Shown here: positions 53,442 through 63,881 of the stretch, one piece after another
How positions within the stretch are numbered: the first letter of the stretch is position 1
Layout: each line of letters begins with the position of its first letter
DNA from: Carnimonas nigrificans ATCC BAA-78
GTDB taxonomy: Bacteria; Pseudomonadota; Gammaproteobacteria; Pseudomonadales; Halomonadaceae
Reading direction: 5' to 3'
DNA: 64,000 nucleotides
Assembly: GCF_000526695.1 (NCBI RefSeq)
Contig: NZ_JAGO01000014.1
Location: 151,295-215,294, forward strand
Notes under the pieces: generated by a model
Databases searched by the model: none
What the model was told of the DNA's origin: nothing
What the model saw: only the letters and a program-made list of their open reading frames with translations
Translations under genes and position numbers: made by a program

Positions 53442-54044
53442 TTACACCAGAGGGGCGGCCAATACACGCCACTGGTCTTGCCACATGTCAGTGGGCTTGC
53501 GCCTGAAATTGCTTCTCACATATTGCCCAATACGTCCTTCGACCATGCCCCCCATCAGGTTGGCGTAGGCGGTAATGGTGCAGGGGAGATGCAGGCTTCT
53601 GGCAAGCTCGGCTTCGCGCAACAACTGTTTTAGCTGTGTTTCGATGCGCTCATAAAATTGCGCGATTCTGGGGCGAAGACGTGCCACATCACCGCTGAGC
53701 ATTTCGCCATTGAGCAAGCGGCACAAGCCGGGATTACGCTCCGCAAACGCCAGAATGAAGGTCAGAATCAGGCGCAGACGCTCATCTATCGACACCTCGT
53801 CTTCCCGGGTCACTTCAATCAGCCGGTGAATCTGTGAGAATACCGATTCTTCAATGAAGCCAATCAGTGCCTCAAACATCTTCGCCTTGCTGGGAAAGTG
53901 GCGATAGAGTGCCGCCTCCGATACTCCGACCTGCCTGGAGAGTGCGGCTGTTGTAATGCGCCCGCTGCTATCTTTTTCAAGCATCTCCGCCAGTGTTTGC
54001 AGAATATGCTCGCGACGGCTCTGCGTAGTGGTTTCCTGCGTCAT
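53442..54044 (-). CDS. slmA: Nucleoid occlusion factor SlmA (TetR family)
   Basis: DNA-bound inhibitor of FtsZ that prevents division across the nucleoid. The 200-residue protein has the TetR-type helix-turn-helix ITTAALSRQVGVSEAALYRHF and SlmA-specific parts: GFIEESVFSQIHRLI, RNPGLCRLLNGEMLSGDVARL and GRIGQYVRSNFRRKPT. The neighbours coaBC and dut are the same as in E. coli, with argB inserted between dut and slmA. Confidence 0.95.
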   Translation of the reverse strand: MTQETTTQSRREHILQTLAEMLEKDSSGRITTAALSRQVGVSEAALYRHFPSKAKMFEALIGFIEESVFSQIHRLIEVTREDEVSIDERLRLILTFILAFAERNPGLCRLLNGEMLSGDVARLRPRIAQFYERIETQLKQLLREAELARSLHLPCTITAYANLMGGMVEGRIGQYVRSNFRRKPTDMWQDQWRVLAAPLV

Positions 54045-54055
54045 GATCCGATCAT
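54043..54055. promoter_or_regulatory. 13-bp palindrome overlapping the slmA start codon
   Basis: ATGATCCGATCAT has perfect 6-base arms; its left edge includes the slmA start codon. It differs from the known SlmA site GTGAGTACTCAC. It could affect translation as a hairpin or be an operator, but chance is not excluded. Confidence 0.25.
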
Positions 54056-54122
54056 TTTTAGTAAAGACAAAAAGTGTGTTCGCTTTAAGTACTGGCTGCT
54101 TAGAGAACTGCCGGGCAGCGTA

Positions 54123-55528
<1,406 letters not shown>

Positions 55529-55553
55529 TGAGGTGTTCTCCTTGCAAGGTGTT

Positions 55554-56831
55554 TCAGTTGACGCTTACGCTCGGCGTATCTTGGTGCGCCTGATAATGGG
55601 CAAAAATAGCGTCGATGAGCTGATGCGCCAGTTGGGGCTTGGGCTGCATCGGGAATGCACGCTGTTGAAGCTTTTGTTGTGCGTCGTGCCAAATAAGCGT
55701 GACGGCATTGCTATCCTGATCGAATGCCAATCCTTCGCCTACCTGATTGGCAACAATCATATCGAGCTTCTTGCGCACTAGCTTGCTGCCGGCGTTCTCC
55801 AGCAGAGATTGCGTTTCAGCGGCAAAGCCGACACAGAAGAGCGATGAATATTCTCCCGCGATAGTTGCCACAATATCGGGGTTTTTGATCAGTTCAAGAA
55901 TGGTTGTATTGTCGCTACCTTTCTTGATCTTGTGTTCGGCAACGTGCTGCGGTCGGAAGTCAGCGACGGCAGCGGAGGAGATGAATATATCAGCGTTGCG
56001 GCTTTCGCTGCGAGCGGCGCTGAGCATCTGTTCGGCGCTGGTCACGTTGATTACCTTGACACCGGCAGGTGGCATTAGCTGTACAGGCCCGCTGACAAGC
56101 GTGACATGAGCACCCGCTGCATGAGCGGCGGCGGCGAGCGCGTAGCCCATTTTTCCTGAGCTGTAGTTGCTGATATAACGCACAGGATCAAGGGCTTCGC
56201 GGGTTGGCCCTGCCGTGATGACCACCTTTGTACCGCTGTGATTATGGTGTGATATCTGCCGGGAAGGGGAGGTGTCGTCCAGCAAGCGCGCAACGATAGC
56301 CTCCGGTTCGAGCATCCTGCCACTGCCTATATCACCGCATGCCTGTTCTCCGTCATCGGGGCCAAGCAGCTCCCAGCCAAACGTCGTCAGGCGCTCTATA
56401 TTGGCGCTGACGATAGGGTTGGCCCACATTTGCTGGTTCATGGCGGGAGCCAGCCGTTTGGGTGCAGGACTAGCGAGGCAAATGGTGGTGAGCAGATCAT
56501 CGGCGTGACCATGAGCCAGCCGCGCGATGACATTTGCCGTGGCAGGAGCGATCAATATCAGATCAGCCCAGCGCGCCAGCTCGATATGTCCCATGCCAGC
56601 TTCAGCATCGGCATCCAGCAACGTATCGTGAACGGTATTACCGGTAAGTGCCTGAAAGGTGAGCGGAGTGATAAAAGCGTGGGCGCCTTGCGTCATCACT
56701 ACCTTTATATCAGCGCCTGCTTTCTTCAGTAGTCGTGCCAATAGCGCGCTCTTGTAAGCGGCAATTCCGCCGCTTACTCCGAGCACAATGTGTTTGCCCT
56801 GCAACGTAGCCAGGGCTGCCTGAGCACTCAT
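55554..56831 (-). CDS. coaBC: Bifunctional phosphopantothenoylcysteine synthetase/decarboxylase
   Basis: Two steps of coenzyme A synthesis. The N-terminal CoaC flavoprotein domain (about 1-190) has [20 protein letters not shown] and [12 protein letters not shown]. The C-terminal CoaB domain has [32 protein letters not shown] and VGFAAETQS. Start 56831 has GGAG eight bases upstream; the frame six codons longer lacks support. 425 residues. It follows gpmA by 48 bases. Confidence 0.96.
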   Translation of the reverse strand: MSAQAALATLQGKHIVLGVSGGIAAYKSALLARLLKKAGADIKVVMTQGAHAFITPLTFQALTGNTVHDTLLDADAEAGMGHIELARWADLILIAPATANVIARLAHGHADDLLTTICLASPAPKRLAPAMNQQMWANPIVSANIERLTTFGWELLGPDDGEQACGDIGSGRMLEPEAIVARLLDDTSPSRQISHHNHSGTKVVITAGPTREALDPVRYISNYSSGKMGYALAAAAHAAGAHVTLVSGPVQLMPPAGVKVINVTSAEQMLSAARSESRNADIFISSAAVADFRPQHVAEHKIKKGSDNTTILELIKNPDIVATIAGEYSSLFCVGFAAETQSLLENAGSKLVRKKLDMIVANQVGEGLAFDQDSNAVTLIWHDAQQKLQQRAFPMQPKPQLAHQLIDAIFAHYQAHQDTPSVSVN

Positions 56832-56879
56832 GGATATCTCCAGATACAAGTGCCGCCAGAGGCTGGCGGCTACTTATGA

Positions 56880-57575
56880 TCAGTCTTTGTCGAGGTAGTA
56901 CTTGTTCTCAACGCCCAGCTCGTCGTTGAGTTCATATACCAGCGGCACGCCTGTCGGAATATTCAGCTCCATGATGTCATCGTCGCTGATCGACTCAAGG
57001 TATTTGACCAGCGCGCGCAGGCTGTTGCCATGAGCGGCGACCAGAACGGTTTTATCATCACGCAGCTGTGGCGCTATACGGTCGTTCCAGAAGGGAATGA
57101 CGCGCTCAAGGGTGACCTTCAGGTTTTCGCCAGCAGGCAACACACGCGGGTCGAGATACTTGTAGCGAGGATCGTTGGCGGGGTGGTATTTGTCGCTTGT
57201 ATCGAGCAGCGGAGGAAGTACATCGTAGCTGCGGCGCCAGATGTGAACCTGCTCGTCGCCGTATTTCTCGGCGGTTTCCTTCTTGTTCAGACCGGACAGT
57301 GCACCGTAGTGGCGTTCGTTCAGACGCCATGACTTGTGCTCTTCAAGCCACAGTTGATCCATCTCTTCCAGCGCATAGTGAAGCGTCTTGATAGCGCGTT
57401 TCAGCACAGAGGTATAGGCGATATCGAATTCGACACCGGCTTTTTTGAGGCGTTGGCCTGCCAGTTTTGCTTCCTTTACGCCCTGCTCAGAGAGGTCAAC
57501 GTCGACCCAGCCAGTAAACAGATTTTCCTTGTTCCATTCACTCTCGCCGTGACGAACCAGTACCAGCTTGGCCAT
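56880..57575 (-). CDS. gpmA: 2,3-bisphosphoglycerate-dependent phosphoglycerate mutase
   Basis: Interconverts 3- and 2-phosphoglycerate in glycolysis. The catalytic phosphohistidine is in [20 protein letters not shown], with further active-site residues in [15 protein letters not shown] and [17 protein letters not shown]. 231 residues, the normal size for this type. Start 57575 has AAGGAG upstream. It is the first gene of a leftward gpmA-coaBC-dut-argB-slmA run and divergent from radC. The run places a glycolytic gene before coaBC, unlike E. coli. Confidence 0.96.
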   Translation of the reverse strand: MAKLVLVRHGESEWNKENLFTGWVDVDLSEQGVKEAKLAGQRLKKAGVEFDIAYTSVLKRAIKTLHYALEEMDQLWLEEHKSWRLNERHYGALSGLNKKETAEKYGDEQVHIWRRSYDVLPPLLDTSDKYHPANDPRYKYLDPRVLPAGENLKVTLERVIPFWNDRIAPQLRDDKTVLVAAHGNSLRALVKYLESISDDDIMELNIPTGVPLVYELNDELGVENKYYLDKD

Positions 57576-57787
57576 TATGTGCTCCTTTCTTGGATGAACA
57601 GTGTATTGGGTAACGCAATACGTGTGTGATAACAGCACGGGCTGTTGAACTTGCAACGCCCTGAGTATATCAGCCCTGCCAATGGCTGGGGCTCTATACC
57701 TTCAGCTGTCGCCACACTTTCTACTTGTTGCTAAAAAAAGTGAAGATGCAGTCGATAAAGAGTCGGTCATTTGCAAGAGGCTGCACG

Positions 57788-58462
57788 ATGAGTATCAAGC
57801 ACTGGCCCACTAATGAACGGCCACGAGAAAAAGCGGTTAAACATGGCGTGCATGCGCTCTCCGACGCTGAGTTGCTGGCCATTTTCCTGCGGGTAGGCAT
57901 TAGTGGCATGTCAGCGGTCGATCTGGCGCGTCAGCAGCTCCTTGAATTCGATGGCCTGAGAAGGCTTTTGTGTGCCAATCAGGTCGAGTTCTGTCGCGCC
58001 AAGGGGCTGGGCGTAGCGGCCTACGTTACCCTGCAAGCGGCTCTTGAGCTGGGAAGGCGCCACTACCATTCAGAGCTTGCCGCTGGCGAGGCATTTGAGT
58101 CGCCAAAAACCGTGCGGCGTTTTCTGGTAGCGCAATTGCGTGATTTCGATCATGAAGTCTTTTCTGCGCTCTTTCTGGATTCCCAGCACCGCATGCTGGA
58201 GTTCGAGCACCTGTTCCACGGCACCTTGAATGCGGCAGCAGTCTATCCGCGCGAAATAATCAAGAAGGCGTTGGCTCGCGGTGCCGCTGCCGTTATCTTT
58301 GCCCACAACCATCCGTCAGGGTCAGCCACGCCGAGCGAGGCAGATATCCGCCTGACTCGTCGGCTGGTCGATGGCCTTGGTCTGGTCGATATCAAGGTGC
58401 TCGATCATTTTGTCGTAGGGGATGGCGAAGTGGTCTCGTTCGCCGAGAGAGGGCTTTTGTAA
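57788..58462 (+). CDS. radC: RadC family JAB-domain protein
   Basis: A 224-residue protein with an N-terminal HhH-like region ([20 protein letters not shown]) and a C-terminal MPN/JAB metalloprotease-like domain: [14 protein letters not shown] and the metal motif [15 protein letters not shown]. Its biochemical role is unresolved; the old DNA-repair name came from a recG mutation. Start 57788 follows GAGG. The order radC-rpmB-rpmG-mutM is as in E. coli. Confidence 0.94.
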   Translation: MSIKHWPTNERPREKAVKHGVHALSDAELLAIFLRVGISGMSAVDLARQQLLEFDGLRRLLCANQVEFCRAKGLGVAAYVTLQAALELGRRHYHSELAAGEAFESPKTVRRFLVAQLRDFDHEVFSALFLDSQHRMLEFEHLFHGTLNAAAVYPREIIKKALARGAAAVIFAHNHPSGSATPSEADIRLTRRLVDGLGLVDIKVLDHFVVGDGEVVSFAERGLL

Positions 58463-58776
58463 GAAGGCTCAGGGTTGTGAACCTTTTTACTTTCTGGTAT
58501 AAAATGCCGCCTTTGATATCTGAGCTTCGATTCGCCGTGTTTACTGCACGTCAGTCAATGCGTGCTTGAATTGTCCGGGCTTGTATGGATATCGGGAACA
58601 CAGGTTTTTGAATTTTTTCGCTATGTGCAGCAGTCGTTGATATCGCTTGCTTGCATGTGATTTGTCGTCAAGACATTGAACACTGGGCTGCCTGGCGAAG
58701 AAATTTGGTAGACGATTTTCTGGTTGGACCCGTCACCCACGAGTTCGATCGGCCAGACTAACGATTGGAGGCACGC
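58463..58776. other. rpmB promoter and long leader
   Basis: The 314 bases hold a strong promoter at 58475-58503, then about 265 bases of leader before L28. I see no ORF with coding character in the leader and no clear terminator; a regulatory RNA structure for ribosomal-protein control is possible but not recognised. Confidence 0.5.
58475..58503 (+). promoter_or_regulatory. Sigma-70 promoter of rpmB-rpmG
   Basis: TTGTGA (58475-58480) and TATAAA (58498-58503) are exactly 17 bases apart, followed by a GC-rich discriminator (ATGCCGCC). It begins just after the radC stop. Confidence 0.7.
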
Positions 58777-59013
58777 ATGTCCCAGGTATGTCAGGTCACC
58801 GGCAAGCGTCCGGTGACGGGTAACAATGTATCTCACTCCCAGCGTAAAACGCGTCGTCGGTTCGTTCCGAACCTGCACACGCATCGCTTCTGGGTTGAGA
58901 GCGAAAAACGTTTCGTCAAGCTGCGCGTATCCACCAAAGGTATGCGTATCATTGACAAAAAAGGTATTGAACAGGTTCTGGGCGAGCTGCGTGCTCGTGG
59001 TGAGCGCGTCTAA
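58777..59013 (+). CDS. rpmB: 50S ribosomal protein L28
   Basis: The 78-residue sequence [37 protein letters not shown] and [17 protein letters not shown] is characteristic of L28. Start 58777 follows GGAG; an in-frame ATG at 58765 is too close to it. First gene of the ribosomal pair L28-L33. Confidence 0.98.
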   Translation: MSQVCQVTGKRPVTGNNVSHSQRKTRRRFVPNLHTHRFWVESEKRFVKLRVSTKGMRIIDKKGIEQVLGELRARGERV

Positions 59014-59217
59014 GCATTTTTTATCTCAATTGGGCAGCGATTCATCGGTATTTCTGGAGCATCATTAAAGTGAACTTCCAGAGCGAACGCCAGTTCGGTG
59101 CTCAATACGTGATACATGCCTTAGCGCTCCCCATTGCACCATGTGCGTGGGTATCAGATATCCTGGGCCGGGCTGATTGCCCGACTAATTCGCTCTAACG
59201 AGCCGGAGAGTTTTATC

Positions 59218-59373
59218 ATGCGTGACAAGATCAAACTGGTTTCTTCTGCAGGTACCGGTCACTTCTACACCACCAACAAAAACAAGCGTAATACGCCTGA
59301 CAAGTTGGAATTCAAAAAATACGATCCCGTTGTGCGCAAGCACGTGGTTTATCGCGAAGCGAAAATCAAGTAA
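59218..59373 (+). CDS. rpmG: 50S ribosomal protein L33
   Basis: 51 residues, [19 protein letters not shown] and [18 protein letters not shown], the standard L33 sequence. It is of the zinc-independent type: the Cys pairs of the other form are absent. GGAGAG precedes the start. The gap after rpmB (204 bases) is longer than in E. coli. Confidence 0.97.
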   Translation: MRDKIKLVSSAGTGHFYTTNKNKRNTPDKLEFKKYDPVVRKHVVYREAKIK

Positions 59374-59433
59374 TCGTATTTATCGCACGCCTTTCACGGT
59401 GTGCGAGTGGTTGCTGCCGGGGTTTCCCGAGCG

Positions 59434-59468
59434 ACTGAACCCGGCCTAGTGCCGGGTTCAGTGCGTTT
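59434..59468 (+). terminator. Terminator after rpmG
   Basis: ACTGAACCCGGC and GCCGGGTTCAGT form a perfect 12-bp stem with loop CTAGT, followed by GCGTTTT. It should end the rpmB-rpmG transcript before mutM. Confidence 0.85.
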
Positions 59469-59498
59469 TAGTGCAGTTAATTGTGCATGGTGTATGAG

Positions 59499-59520
59499 TT
59501 GGTCAATGGTTGGTCAATGG
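59499..59520. repeat. 11-bp perfect tandem repeat upstream of mutM
   Basis: TTGGTCAATGG occurs twice in direct succession, ending 12 bases before the mutM start. It could reflect replication slippage or mark a binding site. Confidence 0.5.
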
Positions 59521-59532
59521 AAGGGGATGTGA

Positions 59533-60348
59533 ATGCCTGAGCTACCCGAGGTTGAAACCACGCTGCGTGGTATAGCTCCCTTCGTCGAGCATGCCCGCAT
59601 TGACGGCATGAATATTCGTGAGCGCCGGTTTCGCTCTACTGTGCCCCTGTCGCTTGAAGATAGCGTGGTTGGAAAGGTGGTGGGCACAATGTCGCGCCGC
59701 GCCAAATACCTGCTGATGCCGGTAGGGGAGGGGCATCTGCTCTGGCATCTTGGCATGTCAGGGTCGCTGCGGCTGGTAAAGCCTGGTACTCCCTTGAAAA
59801 AACATGATCACATCGAACTCAGTATGAGTTCGGGGTGGTGTCTTCGTTACCATGATCCACGGCGATTCGGTTTCGTCGATTTCATTTCTGGTATTCCAGA
59901 ACAGGATAAACGGTTAGCGCGACTGGGGCCTGAACCCTTGTCTGAGGCGTTTAACGGTGAGCACCTGTACCTTGCAGCGAGAAACAGGAAGATCGCTGTA
60001 AAAGCCTTTATCATGGACAATGCACATGTGGTCGGGATCGGCAATATTTATGCGACCGAGGCTCTTTTTGCTGCCGGTATTGACCCACGACGTGCTGCCG
60101 GGCAGGTGTCACGCGAGCGCTATGAGCGCCTGGCGGAAGCCATCAAAAGCGTGCTGGCGGCGGCCATTGAGCAGGGCGGTACCACGCTGCGGGGTTTTGT
60201 GAGCGGGCAGGGCGAGCCAGGCTATTTTGCCCAACGCTTGAATGTCTATGGGCGAGCGGGCGCTGAATGTCTCTGTTGCCACACGGAGCTTTGTCACGTC
60301 GTGATAGGTCAGCGCGCCACGGTATACTGTCCCAAGTGCCAGCACTAA
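59533..60348 (+). CDS. mutM: Formamidopyrimidine-DNA glycosylase
   Basis: Removes 8-oxoguanine and ring-opened purines from DNA. The catalytic N-terminus PELPEVETTLRGI (Pro 1 nucleophile and Glu 2 after Met removal) is intact. The HhH region is MDNAHVVGIGNIYATEALF and the C-terminal zinc finger has four Cys (CLCCHTELC ... YCPKC). 271 residues, normal. AAGGGG precedes the start. Confidence 0.97.
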   Translation: MPELPEVETTLRGIAPFVEHARIDGMNIRERRFRSTVPLSLEDSVVGKVVGTMSRRAKYLLMPVGEGHLLWHLGMSGSLRLVKPGTPLKKHDHIELSMSSGWCLRYHDPRRFGFVDFISGIPEQDKRLARLGPEPLSEAFNGEHLYLAARNRKIAVKAFIMDNAHVVGIGNIYATEALFAAGIDPRRAAGQVSRERYERLAEAIKSVLAAAIEQGGTTLRGFVSGQGEPGYFAQRLNVYGRAGAECLCCHTELCHVVIGQRATVYCPKCQH

Positions 60349-60382
60349 TGCTGGCTTCTCTGTCTATTTCAGGATGTATGTA

Positions 60383-61573
60383 GTGACTCAACATTTGCGC
60401 TTGAAGAAAAACGCGGAACGTCGTCTCAAGGCTGGCCATCTATGGATATTCTCCAACGAAATTGATAACGCTGCCACGCCGTTGAAGCAGGTCGAGCCGG
60501 GGCAACAGGTGATTATCGAGGAGTCCAATGGCCGGGCCATAGCGGTCGCGTATGCCAATCCGCACTCCCTTATCTGCGCACGCATCGTGTCACGCAACAC
60601 GTCGATGCGGCTCGATAGATCGCTGCTGGTACATCGCCTTAACCAGGCTTTAAGTCTGCGTCAGCAGCTTTTTTCAACGCCTTTTTACCGGCTGGTACAT
60701 AGCGAAGGCGATCTGCTTCCCGGTCTGATTATCGACCGTTTTGATGATGTCGTGGTGGTGCAGCTCAATACCCTGGGAATGGATCTTCTGCGCGATGAAG
60801 TCATTGATGCGCTGGAAAAGGTGCTTAATCCTCGCGTTATCGTGCTGCGCAACGATACCAGCGGTCGTCGTATCGAGAACCTCGAACAGCATATTGATGT
60901 GGTTAAAGGCGAGTTCGATGGTGTTATTGATGTGGAAGAGAACGGTGTGAAGTTCCGTGCTTCTGCACTTGAGGGCCAGAAAACCGGCTGGTTTTACGAT
61001 CATCGTCCCAACCGTGCTTGGCTCAACCAGTTGGTGGAAGGCAAGCGCGTACTGGATGTCTTCAGCTATATTGGTGGCTGGGGAATTCAAGCGGCTGCCA
61101 AGGGCGCCGAGAGCGTGACCTGCGTCGATAGCTCTGCTGTGGCGCTGGATCGCGTCGCCGAGAATGCGTCACTCAATGGTGTTGAAGATCGCGTCACCAT
61201 GATGGAGGGCGATGCGTTTGAAGCCTTGTCTGCCCTGCGCTCCGAGGGCGAACAGTTTGATATCGTGATCGTTGATCCTCCGGCCTTTATCCGCAAGCGC
61301 AAGGATATCGCCAGCGGCGAACGGGCCTACGCGCGTCTTAATCGTGAGGCCATCAGGCTCATCAAGAAAGATGGTTTGCTGATGTCCGGGTCATGCTCAA
61401 TGCATTTGGACCCCACGCACCTCACCGATATTGTCAGAGGCGCTGCACGTCACCAGGATCGTAACGCCCAGATCATTTATGAAGGGCGTCAGGGGGCCGA
61501 TCATCCGGTGCACCCCGCCATACCTGAGACTGCTTACTTGAAGGCGCTTGGCGTGCGTATCTTCCGCGACTAA
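60383..61573 (+). CDS. rlmI: 23S rRNA (cytosine-1962-C5)-methyltransferase-like protein RlmI
   Basis: SAM-dependent rRNA methyltransferase of the RlmI/YccW family. The N-terminal PUA domain (LRLKKNAERRLKAGHLWIFS) is followed by the Rossmann methyltransferase domain: GWFYDHRPNRAWL, VLDVFSYIGGWGIQAAAKGA and the catalytic VDPPAFIRKRKDI, with SGSCSMHL near the C-terminus. GTG 60383 is preferred because AGGA lies eight bases upstream. An ATG at 60374, directly abutting that AGG, would add three residues. Confidence 0.9.
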   Translation: MTQHLRLKKNAERRLKAGHLWIFSNEIDNAATPLKQVEPGQQVIIEESNGRAIAVAYANPHSLICARIVSRNTSMRLDRSLLVHRLNQALSLRQQLFSTPFYRLVHSEGDLLPGLIIDRFDDVVVVQLNTLGMDLLRDEVIDALEKVLNPRVIVLRNDTSGRRIENLEQHIDVVKGEFDGVIDVEENGVKFRASALEGQKTGWFYDHRPNRAWLNQLVEGKRVLDVFSYIGGWGIQAAAKGAESVTCVDSSAVALDRVAENASLNGVEDRVTMMEGDAFEALSALRSEGEQFDIVIVDPPAFIRKRKDIASGERAYARLNREAIRLIKKDGLLMSGSCSMHLDPTHLTDIVRGAARHQDRNAQIIYEGRQGADHPVHPAIPETAYLKALGVRIFRD

Positions 61574-61621
61574 CGTGTCTTGATGAGTGCTGGTACACCG
61601 CAGGTCATGCCTTCGGCCGCG

Positions 61622-61639
61622 AGTGATAGCTTTATCACT
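61622..61639. repeat. Short palindrome between rlmI and trpS
   Basis: AGTGATA / TATCACT with a four-base centre, about 60 bases before the trpS start. It may be an operator or a weak hairpin; there is no T-run. Confidence 0.3.
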
Positions 61640-61695
61640 ATTGGCGCCAAGCGGTGTCCGCATTGAAAACCTTCTGCAAGAGCTAACAGAGTTCC

Positions 61696-62709
61696 ATGAC
61701 TAAAACGCGCGTTCTTACCGGTATTACTACTTCTGGCACTCCTCATCTGGGCAACTATGTGGGAGCCATCCGTCCGGCAATTGAAGCGAGCCGAGACGAT
61801 ACCGTACAGCCCTATTTTTTCCTTGCGGATCTGCATGCGCTGATCAAGGCGCAGGACCCCAAGCGCGTACAGCAGTCGCGCCTTGAAATTGCAGCTACCT
61901 GGCTGGCATTGGGACTGGATACTGACAATGCGCTTTTCTATCGTCAGTCAGATGTTCCTGAGGTGAACGAGCTGTGCTGGATGCTGAATTGTGTCTGTGC
62001 CAAAGGATTGATGAATCGCGCGCACGCCTATAAGGCAGCGGTTGCTGCTAACGAGGAAGGGGGCGTTCCTGACCCTGATCGCGGCATTTCGATGGGACTG
62101 TTCAGTTACCCGGTGCTGATGGCGGCCGATATTCTGCTCTTCAATGCGAACCGCGTGCCCGTTGGCCGCGATCAGATCCAGCACATCGAGATGGCGCGTG
62201 ATATCGCTGGGCGCTTCAACCATATCTACAAGGGCAATTACTTCACTCTTCCTGAAGCTCAGGTGGATGAACGGGTTCAGGTGCTCAATGGGCTGGATGG
62301 TCGAAAAATGTCCAAGAGCTATGACAACACCATCCCGATGTTTTGTACCGAGAAGAAGCTGCTCAAGCTGGTGCGCAAGATCAAGACCAACTCTCTTGAA
62401 CCTGGCGAGCCAAAAGATGCCGACAGTTGCACGCTGTTTCAGATATACAGCGCCTTTGTCGATCAGGCCGGCGCTGACGATATGCGCAAGCGCTATGAGG
62501 AAGGCATCGGCTGGGGTGAGGTCAAGGATATTGTTTTCGAGCGTCTTAATGCGCATTTAAAAGAACCGCGGGAGCGCTATCAGGCACTGCTGGAAGATCC
62601 GGCACATATTGAGTCCATACTTGATAAAGGTGCTGAGCGTGCTCGCGCCGAGGCCGCGCCTTTCGTTGAGCGGTTGCGCTCGGTAGTGGGGCTGGGACGA
62701 TTTGTATGA
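61696..62709 (+). CDS. trpS: Tryptophanyl-tRNA synthetase
   Basis: Class I synthetase that charges tRNA-Trp. The 337-residue protein has the HIGH-like motif in SGTPHLGNYVGAIRPA, Trp/ATP pocket residues in ADLHALIK and PVGRDQIQHIEMARDIA, and the KMSKS motif in LDGRKMSKSYDNTIP. 122 bases after rlmI. Confidence 0.97.
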   Translation: MTKTRVLTGITTSGTPHLGNYVGAIRPAIEASRDDTVQPYFFLADLHALIKAQDPKRVQQSRLEIAATWLALGLDTDNALFYRQSDVPEVNELCWMLNCVCAKGLMNRAHAYKAAVAANEEGGVPDPDRGISMGLFSYPVLMAADILLFNANRVPVGRDQIQHIEMARDIAGRFNHIYKGNYFTLPEAQVDERVQVLNGLDGRKMSKSYDNTIPMFCTEKKLLKLVRKIKTNSLEPGEPKDADSCTLFQIYSAFVDQAGADDMRKRYEEGIGWGEVKDIVFERLNAHLKEPRERYQALLEDPAHIESILDKGAERARAEAAPFVERLRSVVGLGRFV

Positions 62710-62751
62710 TGGCCGTTCTAGCGCACATCACTTATCTCAAAGGGAGTGCCC

Positions 62752-63645
62752 ATGACTAAGGACACCCAATCCTCAATGCACAATGAGTCGCCACCCGGTG
62801 AGCAGCCTTCCTCCCAGAAAGGGAATAAGCGCAATTGGCCCACCGACCCCTTCAAGGATTTCTTCGAGGATAGTGAAGTCGTCGAGGAGGTGACCCATAA
62901 CGGTGAAACCGAGAGGCGCAGGGGAATCTATTTGCTGCCGAATCTGTTTACCACCGGGGCGCTCTTTGCGGGCTTTTTTGCGGTGGTTTCCGCGGTCAAG
63001 GGTGATTTTTCGACGGCTGCCATCGCGATATTTGTCTCCATGGTGCTTGATGGCTGTGATGGGCGTGTAGCGCGAATGACCAATACGCAAAGTGCATTTG
63101 GCGCAGAATATGACAGCCTGGCCGATATGCTGTCGTTTGCGGTAGCGCCTGCGGTACTGGCTTTTAGCTGGTCACTGCACTCGCTGGGCAAGTTTGGCTG
63201 GATTTGCGCGTTCGTTTTCGTGGCGGGGGGCGCGCTTAGACTTGCTCGCTTCAATGTGCAACTGGCGCAAACTGATAAAAAATGGTTCGTCGGGCTTCCC
63301 AGTCCATCGGCAGCGGCTATCGTGGCGAGCTGTGTCTGGTCGTTCCACAATTTTGAAGTGCACTCGCAAATGCTCGATTTTCTGATCGGCATTCTGGTGG
63401 CGCTAGGCGGTATTCTGATGGTCAGTAATATTCGCTACTACAGCTTTAAAGAGGTCGGTTTCAGAGGGCGAGTGCCATTCGTCGCGCTTTTGGTCGTCGT
63501 GCTGGCCTTCGTCGTGATCTCTATTCAGCCCTCTGTGGTGCTGCTGATTCTCTTTGGCGGCTATGCGCTATCAGGCATGATAGTGGCTCTGATTCGCGGC
63601 ACACGCCTGCGTGCAAAGCAGCGTAAACGCAGGGAAAGAAATTAA
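62752..63645 (+). CDS. pssA: CDP-diacylglycerol-serine O-phosphatidyltransferase
   Basis: Makes phosphatidylserine, the precursor of phosphatidylethanolamine. The 297-residue membrane protein has the CDP-alcohol phosphotransferase signature (DGCDGRVARMTNTQSAFG, then EYDSLADMLSF) and about eight hydrophobic segments. A hydrophilic, acidic N-terminus of about 60 residues precedes the membrane part. It is of the membrane-integral (subclass II) type, unlike the E. coli enzyme. ATG 62752 has GGGAG upstream. Confidence 0.94.
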   Translation: MTKDTQSSMHNESPPGEQPSSQKGNKRNWPTDPFKDFFEDSEVVEEVTHNGETERRRGIYLLPNLFTTGALFAGFFAVVSAVKGDFSTAAIAIFVSMVLDGCDGRVARMTNTQSAFGAEYDSLADMLSFAVAPAVLAFSWSLHSLGKFGWICAFVFVAGGALRLARFNVQLAQTDKKWFVGLPSPSAAAIVASCVWSFHNFEVHSQMLDFLIGILVALGGILMVSNIRYYSFKEVGFRGRVPFVALLVVVLAFVVISIQPSVVLLILFGGYALSGMIVALIRGTRLRAKQRKRRERN

Positions 63646-63650
63646 TTTGT

Positions 63651-63712
63651 AAAAAGCCCTTGCCAAGAAGCGGTATGGTGCGTAAAGTACGCCTCCATCG
63701 CTGGGGCAGGGC
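63651..63712 (-). terminator. Long hairpin with a leftward T-run
   Basis: Nested pairs GCCCTTGCC/GGCAGGGC, AGCG/CGCT, ATGG/CCAT and GCGT/ACGC form a stem of about 20 pairs with small bulges and loop AAAGT. Only on the minus strand does a T-run (TTTTT) follow, so it would terminate leftward transcription; on the plus strand it could still slow readthrough from pssA. Confidence 0.6.
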
Positions 63713-63812
63713 CTCAACGAGGAAGTCAGCAAGGTTTTCAAGTTGTTGATTTCCGGAAGAAAATCGCTGAGTTGTTGAATTAACGGAAACGTTAACGAAA
63801 ACAAAAAAGCAG

Positions 63813-63840
63813 TTGACTTCCACTCAGGATTGCGTAGAAT
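63813..63840 (+). promoter_or_regulatory. rRNA operon promoter
   Basis: TTGACT (63813-63818) and TAGAAT (63835-63840) are 16 bases apart, the spacing typical of rrn P1 promoters. An A-rich UP-like element (AACGAAAACAAAAAAG) lies directly upstream. Confidence 0.9.
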
Positions 63841-63881
63841 ACGCATCCACTTGAACGGAGCAGTTCACCGCTTCTTTCAAC

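Noticed and set aside
58621..58884. Leftward frame in the rpmB leader
   Set aside because: Antisense to L28 with no start signal or family.
63571..63846. Leftward open frame across the end of pssA and the rrn promoter
   Set aside because: It crosses the hairpin and the rRNA promoter and overlaps pssA; a chance frame.
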